Assembly: GCF_000698595.1 (NCBI RefSeq)
Contig: NZ_JFHC01000012.1
Location: 60,572 to 124,571 of the forward strand
Origin: Caballeronia glathei
Lineage (GTDB): Bacteria > Pseudomonadota > Gammaproteobacteria > Burkholderiales > Burkholderiaceae
Direction: 5' to 3'
Length of the DNA stretch: 64,000 nucleotides
Below the pieces are notes generated by a model. That model ran no database searches and was not told the DNA's origin. It was given only the letters and a program-made list of their open reading frames with translations. Within the stretch, counting starts at the first letter, position 1. Each line of letters begins with the position of its first letter. Below, piece after piece: positions 1 through 7,456 of this stretch. Position numbers and translations under genes: made by a program.

Positions 1-2
1 CT

Positions 3-515
3 CCCGACGGCGCCGATGGCATGCGCCAGCACGCGGACCAGTTCGCCGCGGCGGGCGTCCCGTTCGTCTTCGATCCGGGCCAGGGACTGCCGATTCTCGA
101 AGGTGTGGAGCTTCGTCACATGATTGAACTTGCCTCCTACGTGGCGGTCAACGATTACGAAGCCAAGCTGTTGAGCAACAAGACGGGCTGGTCGGTGGAA
201 GACATCCTGAAGCGTGTCGACGCGATGGTGGTGACGCGCGGCGAACACGGCGCGCAGATCTATCATTCAGATGGCGTCGCGGAAATTCCGGCTGTGAAGG
301 CGCGGCAGGTGGTCGATCCGACCGGCTGCGGCGATGCCTTCCGCGGCGGCCTGTTGTACGGCATCGAAAACGGACTTGGCTGGGAGAAGACCGGACGTCT
401 CGCCAGCCTGATGGGCTCGCTCAAGATCGAGCACCAGGGACCACAGACCTACGCGCCGACGCGCACCGAAATCGAAGACCGTTTCAAACAGGCATTTGGA
501 ACCAGCCTGTCGTAA
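3..515 (+). CDS. PfkB-family carbohydrate/nucleoside kinase, C-terminal part
   Basis: This is a sugar or nucleoside kinase of the ribokinase/PfkB superfamily, cut at its N-terminus by the window edge; the reading frame is open from base 3 and 170 residues are visible. The C-terminal PfkB signature DPTGCGDAFRGG is intact, with the catalytic Asp in GCGD and the anion-hole glycines. VNDYEAKLL and VVTRGEHGA upstream match the usual substrate and ATP-side segments of the fold. Betaproteobacterial proteins of this type are often annotated as adenosine kinase-like, but the substrate cannot be read from this fragment. It ends 16 bp before the lipoprotein gene on the same strand, so the two may share a transcript that stops at the hairpin at 1073-1105. 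Confidence 0.88.
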   Translation, partial: PDGADGMRQHADQFAAAGVPFVFDPGQGLPILEGVELRHMIELASYVAVNDYEAKLLSNKTGWSVEDILKRVDAMVVTRGEHGAQIYHSDGVAEIPAVKARQVVDPTGCGDAFRGGLLYGIENGLGWEKTGRLASLMGSLKIEHQGPQTYAPTRTEIEDRFKQAFGTSLS

Positions 516-531
516 TTAGTGGAGCAAGGGA

Positions 532-1008
532 ATGAAAACCATAAGTCGTATCGTGCTGGCAGCGGCGCTCGTCAGCTCAGTCGGGATGACAGGCTGCGCC
601 TACAACAGCAGTTCTCCCGACGTCTATACGGCATCGCAGGCGCAGCGTGAGGAAACGGTCCGCATGGCCACGGTCGAAAGCGTGCGCGGCGTGAAGATCA
701 GCTCGAACAACGGCCAGCCGAGCGGCCTCGGCGCCATCGGCGGCGGCGCGCTGGGCGCGGTGGCGGGCAGCGCGATCGGCGGCGGGCGTGGCTCGATCCT
801 GACGGGTATCGTCGGCGGTATCGCGGGCGCGGTGGCGGGCAACGCGGTGGAGAATACCGCCGCGGTGAAGAACGGTCTGGAAATCACCGTGCGCCTCGAC
901 AACGGCGACATGCGCGCCATCACGCAAACGGCAACGGGCGAAGTGTTCCAGGCGGGCGAGCGGGTTCGCCTGCTCTCGAGCGGCGGCGTGACGCGCGTGA
1001 CACACTAG
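532..1008 (+). CDS. Glycine-zipper 2TM lipoprotein (SlyB/PcpY-like)
   Basis: A 158-residue predicted outer-membrane lipoprotein. A signal peptide ends in the lipobox MTGC with the lipidated Cys at residue 22. Residues about 60-107 form a glycine zipper (GGGALGAVAGSAIGGG and GIVGGIAGAVAGNAV) typical of the Rick_17kDa/glycine-zipper 2TM family, followed by a small basic beta-rich tail. Relatives such as SlyB are envelope-integrity lipoproteins under stress control; the exact role here is unknown. A purine-rich stretch (GGAGCAAGGG) precedes the ATG. The gene follows the kinase closely and is followed by a strong terminator. Confidence 0.88.
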   Translation: MKTISRIVLAAALVSSVGMTGCAYNSSSPDVYTASQAQREETVRMATVESVRGVKISSNNGQPSGLGAIGGGALGAVAGSAIGGGRGSILTGIVGGIAGAVAGNAVENTAAVKNGLEITVRLDNGDMRAITQTATGEVFQAGERVRLLSSGGVTRVTH

Positions 1009-1072
1009 CGGCACTCGCGGGAAAGGAAGCGGCGCAGCCGGCGTGGATCGCTGGTTGCGCTCGGATCGCAGG

Positions 1073-1105
1073 GCGCATGCACCGGAAGGTGCATGCGCTT
1101 TTTTT
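1073..1105 (+). terminator. Rho-independent terminator after the lipoprotein gene
   Basis: A perfect 11-bp stem, GCGCATGCACC paired with GGTGCATGCGC around a GGAA tetraloop, is followed by seven T residues. It lies 65 bp after the lipoprotein stop codon. There is no A-run on its left side, so it should act on the plus strand only. Confidence 0.93.
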
Positions 1106-1124
1106 CTGCATCCGCGCGCCGGGC

Positions 1125-1865
1125 TCAGGCCCGATGGAGCCGGTCGCGCATGCCGCGCACCGTGCGGATCGCGACGCTCAGTCCCATCGACAGGCCCGGA
1201 TCGAAATAGTGGATGAGAAGCGAGCGGCGCTCGCCGCTCTCGACGTGCAGATTGCAATGCTGCGTGACGAAGCCGTTGAACACGTACACGTTGCCGACCG
1301 CGCACGGAACCCGCTCGCAGCGGCCTCTCGTCAGATCGCGGCACGTGAGGGCGCAACGCCACGCGAACGGCAGATTGCGCAGGAAGCCGTGCCAAAACTT
1401 GTACGCGACGTTCGCAAGCAGCGACACCGACTGGCGCCGCTTCGTATAGAACAGCAGGTCGCCGTTGAAGCGCGACGGGTCGGCGAGCTGCAGCGGCACG
1501 AGGAGCGTGAGCAGGTGCGAATCGAAATGCCGCCGGTGGCTGTGCGCATGCTCCGCGGACCCTACGCAGCGCATCGTGTGGAACGGCTCTTCGCGCAGCG
1601 CGCGGCCGACGAGTTGCGTGGCGCGCAACCGCGCCGCCCGCCGCGCCTCGTTCTCGATCATCCTGAACGCATCGATCCTGCGCAGCAGATCCGCCACGGC
1701 CTGCGGCGAGCACACGCCGCCGGGGAGCGTGTCGAGCACCTCGCGCCCGCGTGAGGACGCGCCCCGGTCGATCGCGGCGTTGATCACACCAAGATGGTGC
1801 TCGGAGATCACTTGCCGATACACCTTGACCGGCTCGTCGACGCGCATGAATTTCTTCGCACACAC
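1125..1865 (-). CDS. Predicted 2OG-Fe(II) oxygenase-like protein, function unknown
   Basis: A 246-residue protein with no recognised family name, but with the landmarks of a double-stranded beta-helix dioxygenase. There is an HxD-type motif in HRRHFDSH, a middle strand FNGDLLFY, and a distal His-Arg block (GFVTQHCNLHVESGERRS followed by LLIHY). That order and spacing (HxD, then a distal His about 10 residues before a conserved Arg) is what 2-oxoglutarate/Fe(II) oxygenases show. The start chosen is GTG at 1865, because GGAGG lies 5 nt upstream; the same frame also extends to a TTG at 1940 and has an internal ATG at 1847. The gene is alone on the minus strand between the lipoprotein and the histone-like gene. 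Substrate is unknown; fold assignment is inference from motifs. Confidence 0.68.
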   Translation of the reverse strand: MCAKKFMRVDEPVKVYRQVISEHHLGVINAAIDRGASSRGREVLDTLPGGVCSPQAVADLLRRIDAFRMIENEARRAARLRATQLVGRALREEPFHTMRCVGSAEHAHSHRRHFDSHLLTLLVPLQLADPSRFNGDLLFYTKRRQSVSLLANVAYKFWHGFLRNLPFAWRCALTCRDLTRGRCERVPCAVGNVYVFNGFVTQHCNLHVESGERRSLLIHYFDPGLSMGLSVAIRTVRGMRDRLHRA

Positions 1866-2065
1866 GGCAGCCTCCGATGTCAGATCCCGCTGGATTTCCT
1901 CTGGCCCGCCCACGGCAGGGGTCGCCAAAATGAGCCTCAAGGCTAGTCAGACAAAAGGAGCTTCACTGTGCGTTGACGCACATTCGTCCGGAGAATAGGT
2001 GCTGACCCGCACAGCCGGTGCCGCCAATCGGCTTTCCCGTCATACGAATGCGCCGGCCGCGCACA

Positions 2066-2101
2066 ATAAAAAACCCGCCGCCGGCAGACCCGGCGACGGG
2101 T
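2066..2101 (-). terminator. Terminator of the histone H1-like gene
   Basis: ACCCGCCGCCGG (2073-2084) pairs with CCGGCGACGGGT (2090-2101) with one mismatch around a 5-nt loop. The A-run at 2066-2072 becomes the U-tract on the minus strand. It lies about 70 bp after the histone-like stop codon. Confidence 0.88.
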
Positions 2102-2171
2102 TCGGACCGGGTAGCCCTACCCGGTCGTGAGACACATCGAGTGTGTCGAGGTCCTGCCTGGCCGCGGTGAC

Positions 2172-2879
2172 TTACGGACGGCTGCCCGTCGGGAACGGCC
2201 ATGCCGCTGCCGGGTTCAGCGCCGTCTTGACCGCTGCAGCCGGAGCCGGAGCTGCCGGAGTGGTTGCGGTGGTCGCCGGAGCTGCAGCGACAGTCTTCTT
2301 CGCAGGGACGGCCTTCTTGACCGGAGCCTTTTTCGGTGCCGGAGCGGCAGCCTTTTTGGCAGCGACGGGGGCAGCTTTCGTTGCAGGCGCAGCGGCCTTC
2401 TTCGCAGCGGGGGCCTTTTTCGCAGCAGGGGCAGCCTTCTTGGCAGGGGCAGCCTTCTTCGCAGCAGCCTTTTTCGCAGGCGCCTTTTTCGCGGCAGCCT
2501 TCTTGGCAGGCGCGGCCTTCTTCGCAGCAGCCTTTTTCGCAGGCGCCTTCTTGGCTACGGCCTTCTTCGCCGCTGCCTTCTTGGCCGGTGCCGACTTCTT
2601 GGCCGCGACCTTCTTCGCCGGCGCCTTCTTGGCTACGGTCTTCTTCGCTGCTGCCTTCTTGGCCGGCGCTGCCTTCTTCGCTGCAACCTTCTTCGCCGGT
2701 GCCTTCTTCGCTGCTACTTTCTTCACGGCGGCCTTCTTGGCCGGAGCTGCCTTCTTCGCTGCGACCTTCTTCGCCGGGGCGACCTTCTTCGCTGCCGTTG
2801 CCTTCTTGGCAGCCGTCTTCTTCACGGCCGGCTTCGCTGCAGCTTTCTTAGCGACGGGTTTTTTCTTGGCAAGTGCCAT
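2172..2879 (-). CDS. Histone H1-like DNA-binding protein (Lys/Ala/Pro repeats)
   Basis: A 235-residue, extremely basic protein made almost entirely of Lys, Ala, Pro and Val. It resembles eukaryotic histone H1 tails and the bacterial H1-like (HctB/AlgP-type) proteins that bind and condense DNA. About four copies of a 24-26 residue unit, KKAPAKKxAAKKxAPAKKAA, fill the middle. The last about 60 residues change to an Ala/Pro/Thr linker and end in a non-repetitive tail, LNPAAAWPFPTGSRP. The start is taken at the second of two adjacent ATGs (2879), because AGGAG at 2886-2890 is 6 nt from it but only 3 nt from the first (2882). A terminator follows. Copy number of the repeats is expected to vary between strains. 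Confidence 0.88.
   Translation of the reverse strand: MALAKKKPVAKKAAAKPAVKKTAAKKATAAKKVAPAKKVAAKKAAPAKKAAVKKVAAKKAPAKKVAAKKAAPAKKAAAKKTVAKKAPAKKVAAKKSAPAKKAAAKKAVAKKAPAKKAAAKKAAPAKKAAAKKAPAKKAAAKKAAPAKKAAPAAKKAPAAKKAAAPATKAAPVAAKKAAAPAPKKAPVKKAVPAKKTVAAAPATTATTPAAPAPAAAVKTALNPAAAWPFPTGSRP
2380..2830. repeat. Imperfect tandem repeats inside the histone-like gene
   Basis: The DNA coding for the Lys/Ala/Pro core repeats with a short period (TTCTTNGCNGCN-type units on the plus strand) nested in a 72-78 bp higher-order unit. Synonymous differences between units show that the array is old rather than a recent duplication. Confidence 0.75.
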
Positions 2880-3323
2880 CATTTTCTCCTTCAGGTTTCA
2901 GATGAGAGTCAGTTCAAACAACACCCTTCGTCAAAACCCGCTTCCCGCATGGGCTTCTCACGGCGCACGCTGCGAAGCGGATTATTCATCGGCGTACGCT
3001 GATCCCGCCTGCTTACGCTAATGAATACGGCAAGGCGCGCCGTGCCCCGAGGCACCGCGCGCCAAATTGAGTCGGCACCACAAGCTGGTGCCGGCAATCG
3101 CTTGATCGAGCCGGCGGCAAGGCCGCTGGCATATTCCGGGGGGAAGTTTGCCCGTCCCATTGAAGGGTCCGCAAAACGCCTGTCATCTTTTTGGGCCGTT
3201 GGGCCACAAGGCGCACTTTGCATCAGGCGACCGTTCTCCTAAAACCTTGTTTGCAGGGCGCGCGGTGGTCGCTGCGGCCCTGCATCCCATCGATTTCCGT
3301 CTGCAACACGTCCTGGCTTGTTC
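2880..3323. other. Intergenic region nrdB to histone-like gene, two hairpins
   Basis: No credible gene is seen in these about 440 bases. They must hold the nrdB 3' end and the promoter of the histone-like gene. Two inverted repeats stand out: a 13-bp arm with one mismatch at 3034-3046/3051-3063 (loop CCGA), and a perfect 8-bp arm at 3073-3080/3086-3093 (CGGCACCA/TGGTGCCG, loop CAAGC). Neither is followed by a U-tract on the minus strand, so neither is a classical terminator. Confidence 0.6.
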
Positions 3324-4571
3324 TTATTCCCAGGTCAGCGCGCCGCCCGTTTGATAGTCAATCACGCGTGTCTCGAAGAAGTTGCGTTCCTTCTTCAAGT
3401 CGATCATCTCGCTCATCCACGGGAACGGGTTCTCCTCGTTCGGGTAGAGCGGGTCGAGCCCGATCTGCTGGCAACGCCGGTTGCAGATGAAGCGCAGGTA
3501 GCTCTTGAACATCGACGCATTCAGGCCGAGCACCCCGCGCGGCATCGTGTCTTCGGCGTAGCGATATTCGAGTTCGACCGCCTGCTTGAAGATCTCGCGA
3601 ATCTCCGAGCGGAACTCCGGCGTCCACAGTTGCGGCTCTTCCAGCTTGATCTGGTTGATGAGGTCGATGCCGAAGTTGCAGTGCATCGACTCGTCGCGCA
3701 GGATGTACTGATACTGCTCCGCGGCGCCCGTCATCTTGTTCTGGCGACCCAGCGCCAGGATCTGCGTAAAGCCGACGTAGAAGAAGAGACCCTCCATCAC
3801 ACACGCAAACACGATCAGCGACTTCAGCAATTTCTGGTCCGCTTCGAGCGTGCCGGTCGTGAATGCCGGATCGGTCAGGGTCTGGATGAACGGAATCAGG
3901 AACTCGTCCTTCGCGCGGATCGAGTCGACCTCGTGATACGCGTTGAAGATTTCGCTCTCGTCGAGACCGAGCGACTCGACGATGTACTGATACGCGTGCG
4001 TATGGATCGCCTCTTCAAACGCCTGGCGCAGCAGGAACTGGCGGCATTCGGGCGCCGTGATGTGGCGGTACGTGCCGAGCACGATGTTGTTTGCGGCGAG
4101 CGAGTCGGCCGTCACGAAGAAGCCGAGGTTGCGCTTCACGATGCGGCGCTCGTCGTCCGAGAGGCCGTTCGGGTCTTTCCACAGGGCGATGTCGCGCGAC
4201 ATGTTCACTTCCTGCGGCATCCAGTGGTTGGCGCAACCTGCCAGATACTTTTCCCACGCCCACTTGTACTTGAACGGCACCAGCTGATTGACGTCGGTCT
4301 TGCCGTTGATGATGCGCTTGTCGGCGATGTTCACGCGCGCTTCGCTCGCGGCGGCGACTGCACCGGCGGAGGCAGCGGCGGGAGCGACGAAGTCGCTCGA
4401 GAAGATGTTGTGCGCCGATGAAGCGTGAAGGGCTGCGTGAGGAGCGACTTGCTGGGCGGCACGCGATGCTTCGTGCATGCCGGCAACCGTACCCGCGGCG
4501 TTGCGCAACACGTTCTGTTGCGAAGCGCTCGAGGGAGCTACGGCAGTGGTCTCGTCATCCCAGTTGAGCAT
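3324..4571 (-). CDS. nrdB: Class Ia ribonucleoside-diphosphate reductase subunit beta
   Basis: R2 subunit of the aerobic ribonucleotide reductase, 415 residues. It holds the diiron-tyrosyl radical cofactor that starts ribonucleotide reduction in NrdA. All ligands are visible: Asp156, Glu187, His190, Glu260, Glu294 and His297, with the radical Tyr at 194 (EAIHTHAY). The sequence around them resembles the chlamydial branch of R2, but that group has Phe at the Tyr position and Glu at the first ligand. Here Tyr and Asp are present, so a normal tyrosyl enzyme is expected. The first about 80 residues are an Ala-rich, low-complexity extension before the fold begins. The C-terminus (GGALTWE) is the acidic tail that docks on R1. 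nrdA lies 3 kb upstream on the same strand, not adjacent. A paired NrdR-like site lies about 600 bp upstream. Confidence 0.96.
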   Translation of the reverse strand: MLNWDDETTAVAPSSASQQNVLRNAAGTVAGMHEASRAAQQVAPHAALHASSAHNIFSSDFVAPAAASAGAVAAASEARVNIADKRIINGKTDVNQLVPFKYKWAWEKYLAGCANHWMPQEVNMSRDIALWKDPNGLSDDERRIVKRNLGFFVTADSLAANNIVLGTYRHITAPECRQFLLRQAFEEAIHTHAYQYIVESLGLDESEIFNAYHEVDSIRAKDEFLIPFIQTLTDPAFTTGTLEADQKLLKSLIVFACVMEGLFFYVGFTQILALGRQNKMTGAAEQYQYILRDESMHCNFGIDLINQIKLEEPQLWTPEFRSEIREIFKQAVELEYRYAEDTMPRGVLGLNASMFKSYLRFICNRRCQQIGLDPLYPNEENPFPWMSEMIDLKKERNFFETRVIDYQTGGALTWE

Positions 4572-4608
4572 AAATTCTCACCATCAATTTAGATCGGTTT
4601 GTACCATC

Positions 4609-4643
4609 TTTTCATGAGCGATAAAAGAGCTTGCTCATGAAAA
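4609..4643. repeat. Perfect 11-bp inverted repeat just upstream of nrdB
   Basis: TTTTCATGAGC (4609-4619) and GCTCATGAAAA (4633-4643) are perfect inverted copies separated by 13 bases. The element ends 37 bp before the nrdB ATG. It is not followed by a U-tract on either strand, so it looks like an operator or a leader-RNA hairpin rather than a terminator. Confidence 0.7.
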
Positions 4644-5170
4644 TTCTCGTTTTCGATTCGCGTTGCTACTTGCATACAACACTTTGCTCAACGCAATGTG
4701 TGTGAAGCCTCTCGCGATGTCTCTTGCTGCGTGATCGAAGCAGTGTTCATCGAGCTCGTCTTCGGGCTCTTCCGCTTCGACTCGCCGCGTTGCTGACTGC
4801 CTTGAATGCGTTGCGCTGCATGGGTGAGAGCGACGCGTGAAAGTGCTCGGCGAGGCGTCGCGATGCACTCGAAGAGCGGGTCGCGCATGCGACCCGAAGA
4901 TGCCCGCAGCAGACCCGACCCCGCGCCACCCTCATCGACTTTCATCGACGCTCATCTCGACCATTCACGTCGCGGTTCGATGCGACCCGCAGCCATCGAT
5001 GCCGACCCGCGCGCGTCGCGAACACGTCGAATCCGCTTCGCGAAGCGCGGCGAAGAAACGCCGCCACGACCACTCATTCGACGCCGGCAACGACCGGCTG
5101 AACCCGCCGCCGGCACTGCTTCGACGGCCCGGATTCGTTGCCGAAGTTTAGCATCGCGTGTCTCGTAAAT

Positions 5171-5186
5171 CCACAAAATGTTGGGC
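5171..5186 (-). promoter_or_regulatory. NrdR-like box, promoter-distal of the nrdB pair
   Basis: CCACAAAATGTTGGGC matches 11 of 16 positions of the NrdR consensus acaCwAtATaTwGtgT. It lies exactly 31 bp (three helical turns) from the second box at 5202. NrdR is the ATP/dATP-sensing repressor of nrd genes and normally binds such paired, in-phase sites. Confidence 0.6.
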
Positions 5187-5201
5187 TTTCGATCCGATAA
5201 A

Positions 5202-5217
5202 CCACTACGTATTGTGC
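5202..5217 (-). promoter_or_regulatory. NrdR-like box, promoter-proximal of the nrdB pair
   Basis: CCACTACGTATTGTGC matches 12 of 16 positions of the NrdR consensus. On the minus strand it contains AATACG in the same register where the nrdA box contains the TATACT -10 element, so the nrdB promoter probably sits here too, although its -10 is weaker. Confidence 0.65.
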
Positions 5218-5308
5218 ACAAACCCAGGCACGCAAACCGGTTCTCCGACGCCATGCCAAGGCGCTTCGCGGCACGCGCGACGCCGCTCGAAACAGAGCGC
5301 GACAGCCC

Positions 5309-5521
5309 CTAGCGACTTCTCAACGGGTCGAGCAGCGAGCGCAGATTGTTGTGATCGATCTCGTGCATGAGCGCGAGCAGGCGGCCGAGCTGGCCCGCGG
5401 GAAAGCCCTCGCGCGCGAACCACGCGAGATAGTGGCCGGGCAGGTCGGCAAGCAGCCTGCCCTTGAACTTTCCGTAGGGCATCGTCTGCGTGACGAGGCG
5501 TTGCAGGTCTTGCGGGTCCAT
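5309..5521 (-). CDS. DUF3820 family small protein
   Basis: A 70-residue protein of the DUF3820 family, recognised by the block TMPYGKFKGRLLADLPGHYL followed by AWFAREGFPAGQLGRLLALMHEIDHNN. In other bacteria the family is described as a putative quorum-sensing-regulated virulence factor, but no biochemical function is established. The start at 5521 (MDPQDLQRLV) is chosen because the family begins there; the frame runs on upstream to 5584 without family-like sequence. It sits between the transporter (divergent) and the nrdB boxes. Confidence 0.82.
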   Translation of the reverse strand: MDPQDLQRLVTQTMPYGKFKGRLLADLPGHYLAWFAREGFPAGQLGRLLALMHEIDHNNLRSLLDPLRSR

Positions 5522-5637
5522 GTCGTTCGGTCCGTGGGTGTGATGCGCCGCAGAGTATCGCGGATCCCTCAGCGGCTGCTCCATATCGATGCCATAATCG
5601 CCGCTCCCGCAGTGAAAGCGTCGCCCATCGATTTTCC

Positions 5638-7035
5638 ATGCCGCTCGCCATCAAAGCTTTCGTCGCCCCTCTCATCGTCGCGTGCGCGATGTTCATGGAA
5701 AGCGTGGATGCGAACGTGATCGTGACGGCGATTCCGGAAATGGCCCGCGCGTTCGGACGCGATCCGGTCACGCTGAAGATCGCGGTGACGAGCTACGTGC
5801 TCGGCCTGGGCGTCTTCATCCCGATCTGCGGCTGGGTCGCCGACCGCTTCGGCGCCCGCACCGTCTTTCGCACCGCGATCGGCATCTTCGTCGTGGGGTC
5901 GCTGCTCTGCGCGGCGTCCAGCTCGCTTGCCACCTTCACGGTCGCGCGCTTCGTGCAGGGCGTCGGCGGCGCGATGATGGTGCCGGTCGGGCGCATCATC
6001 ATCTTCCGCTCGGTGCGCCGCTCCGAGTTCATCCGCGCGATGAACTACCTGAGCGTGCCCGCCATGCTCGGCCCCGCCGTCGGGCCGCTCCTCGGCGGCT
6101 TCATCACGACCTACCTGCACTGGCGCCTCATCTTCTTCATCAACATCCCGATCGGCATCGTCGGCATCTATCTGACGAACCGCTACATCGCGAATTCGCG
6201 CGAGGAGCATCCGGGACGGCTCGACTGGTTCGGCTTCTTCCTGTCGGCGAGCGCGGGCACGCTGCTTTTGCTCGGGCTCTCGCTCGTAGGCGGCGAGCTC
6301 GTCTCCGACCGCATCGCCTGGACGATGTGCGCGGTGGGCGCGGCCATGGTCGCGCTCTACTGGCTCCATTCGCGACGCGCCGAGCGCCCGCTCCTCGACC
6401 TGAAGTTCTTCCGCGTGCCGACCTTCCAGGCGAGCGTGCTCGGCGGCTCGCTCTTTCGCATCGGACTCGGCGCCGTGCCGTTCCTGCTGCCGCTCGCGTT
6501 GCAGGAAGGCCTCGGCATGACCGCCTTCAAGTCCGGCTCGATCACCTGCGCGTCGGCGTTCGGCGGCATGTTCATGCGCTCGCTCGCCTCGCGCGTGCTG
6601 CACCGCTTCGGCTTCAGGCACACGCTGATGGTGAACGCCGTGTTCTCGGGCATTGCGATCGCCGCGTGCGGCCTGTTCTTCCCGGGCACGCCGACGTGGG
6701 TGATCTGGGCGGTCGTGCTGCTCGGCGGCTTCTTCCCTGCGCTGCAATTCACGAGCCTGAACTCGCTCGCCTACGCGGAGATCGAAAGCCGCGACGTCGG
6801 CCGTGCGACGAGCCTTGCGAGCTTCATCCAGCAGGTGTCGCTCGGGCTCGGCGTGACGATCGCCGGGCTCACGCTGCAGGTGTCGCAGCAGTTGCAGGGC
6901 CATCCGAACGTGCTCTGGTCGGATTTCTGGCCGGCGTTCTTCGTCGTGGGGATGTTCTCGCTCCTCTCGATACCGGTCACGGCGAGGCTGTCACACGAGG
7001 CGGGGTCGGAGATTTCGCGCGGCACGCGCGGGTGA
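5638..7035 (+). CDS. DHA2-family (EmrB/QacA) MFS drug efflux transporter
   Basis: A 465-residue inner-membrane proton-driven exporter of the major facilitator superfamily. The first helix carries FMESVDANVIVTAIPEMA, the Asp-containing motif of multidrug DHA transporters. Motif A (GWVADRFGAR, residues 65-74) and the motif B region (RFVQGVGGAMMVPVGR) are present. Hydrophobic segments are spread along the whole length, consistent with 14 helices. Substrate is unknown. The gene is divergent from the DUF3820 gene and has no EmrA-type partner next to it. It is followed on the plus strand by a 12-bp tandem repeat. Confidence 0.88.
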   Translation: MPLAIKAFVAPLIVACAMFMESVDANVIVTAIPEMARAFGRDPVTLKIAVTSYVLGLGVFIPICGWVADRFGARTVFRTAIGIFVVGSLLCAASSSLATFTVARFVQGVGGAMMVPVGRIIIFRSVRRSEFIRAMNYLSVPAMLGPAVGPLLGGFITTYLHWRLIFFINIPIGIVGIYLTNRYIANSREEHPGRLDWFGFFLSASAGTLLLLGLSLVGGELVSDRIAWTMCAVGAAMVALYWLHSRRAERPLLDLKFFRVPTFQASVLGGSLFRIGLGAVPFLLPLALQEGLGMTAFKSGSITCASAFGGMFMRSLASRVLHRFGFRHTLMVNAVFSGIAIAACGLFFPGTPTWVIWAVVLLGGFFPALQFTSLNSLAYAEIESRDVGRATSLASFIQQVSLGLGVTIAGLTLQVSQQLQGHPNVLWSDFWPAFFVVGMFSLLSIPVTARLSHEAGSEISRGTRG

Positions 7036-7064
7036 GCTGGCGGCTCCTCGCGGGCTTCATCGTG

Positions 7065-7106
7065 GTGAGGCCCGCGGTGAGGCCGATGGTGAAGCCCGCG
7101 GTGAAG
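7065..7106. repeat. 12-bp tandem repeat, about 3.5 copies
   Basis: GTGAGGCCCGCG, GTGAGGCCGATG and GTGAAGCCCGCG follow each other directly, with a partial fourth copy GTGAAG. It begins 30 bp after the transporter stop codon. A multiple-of-three period would keep any frame open, which explains the artefactual open frames seen here. Confidence 0.75.
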
Positions 7107-7321
7107 TCGTAGCGGCGCGCACGGCCGAAGCCGCGTGACGAGCCTCGGCCTGCCGGTCCACGCCTTTGCCGTACCGCCGGGAAGCGCCCGCTGCGGTGCT
7201 CACCGGTTCTTCCTTCCCACCGCTCGCCATCTTCACTTCGATATTGCGGCGATGCATCACGGCTGCCTCGGCCGTACCTACCCTCTCGCGCCGTCGGGAG
7301 CGGCACGCCGCAAAGTCCGGC

Positions 7322-7406
7322 AACAAAAGAAAAACGGGCCGGTACCGGAAGCATCCCGTCATGCCGCTCCACTTCGAGCGCATGAGAAACACTCCGATAC
7401 CGGCCC
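7322..7406 (-). terminator. Nested terminator-like hairpin downstream of nrdA
   Basis: GGGCCGGTACCGG (7336-7348) pairs with CCGATACCGGCCC (7394-7406) with one mismatch. The loop itself folds: CATGCCGCTC and GAGCGCATG form an inner stem around CACTTC. On the minus strand the outer stem is followed by GTTTTTCTTTTG, a good U-tract. It lies about 100 bp after the nrdA stop. Confidence 0.72.
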
Positions 7407-7456
7407 GCCCTGCCCGCCGATACTGACCGCCATCCGAGGATGGCAGCGATGGCGAG

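Larger units (their letters stand above)
4572..5308. other. Long nrdB upstream region (about 740 bp)
   Basis: No convincing gene is present. Short minus-strand open frames (for example 4635-4868) lack a Shine-Dalgarno sequence and recognisable similarity. The stretch holds the 11-bp inverted repeat at 4609-4643, a perfect 8-bp hairpin CGGGTCGC/GCGACCCG at 4877-4896, and two NrdR-like palindromes at 5171-5186 and 5202-5217. If transcription starts at those boxes, nrdB has a leader of about 600 nt. Confidence 0.6.

Noticed and set aside
2143..3021. Ala/Phe-rich plus-strand frame opposite the histone-like gene
   Set aside because: It is the mirror of the Lys/Ala repeat; the minus strand has the Shine-Dalgarno sequence, terminator and known family.
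3034..3093. Hairpins after nrdB as its terminator
   Set aside because: They are more than 230 bp from the nrdB stop and lack a U-tract on the minus strand.
3324..4571. NrdB as a class Ic (Mn/Fe, radical-less) R2
   Set aside because: The position that is Phe in Chlamydia is Tyr194 here, and the first ligand is Asp, not Glu.
4635..4868. 77-residue minus-strand open frame upstream of nrdB
   Set aside because: No Shine-Dalgarno sequence and no recognisable motif; similar length frames occur on both strands here. It could be real but is not supported.
7065..7106. Short direct repeats as a CRISPR remnant
   Set aside because: Units are 12 bp and directly adjacent, without spacers; no cas genes are present anywhere in the window.
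5682..7112. 476-residue Arg-rich frame overlapping the DHA2 transporter
   Set aside because: Shadow frame; the transporter frame has motif A and hydrophobic helices.
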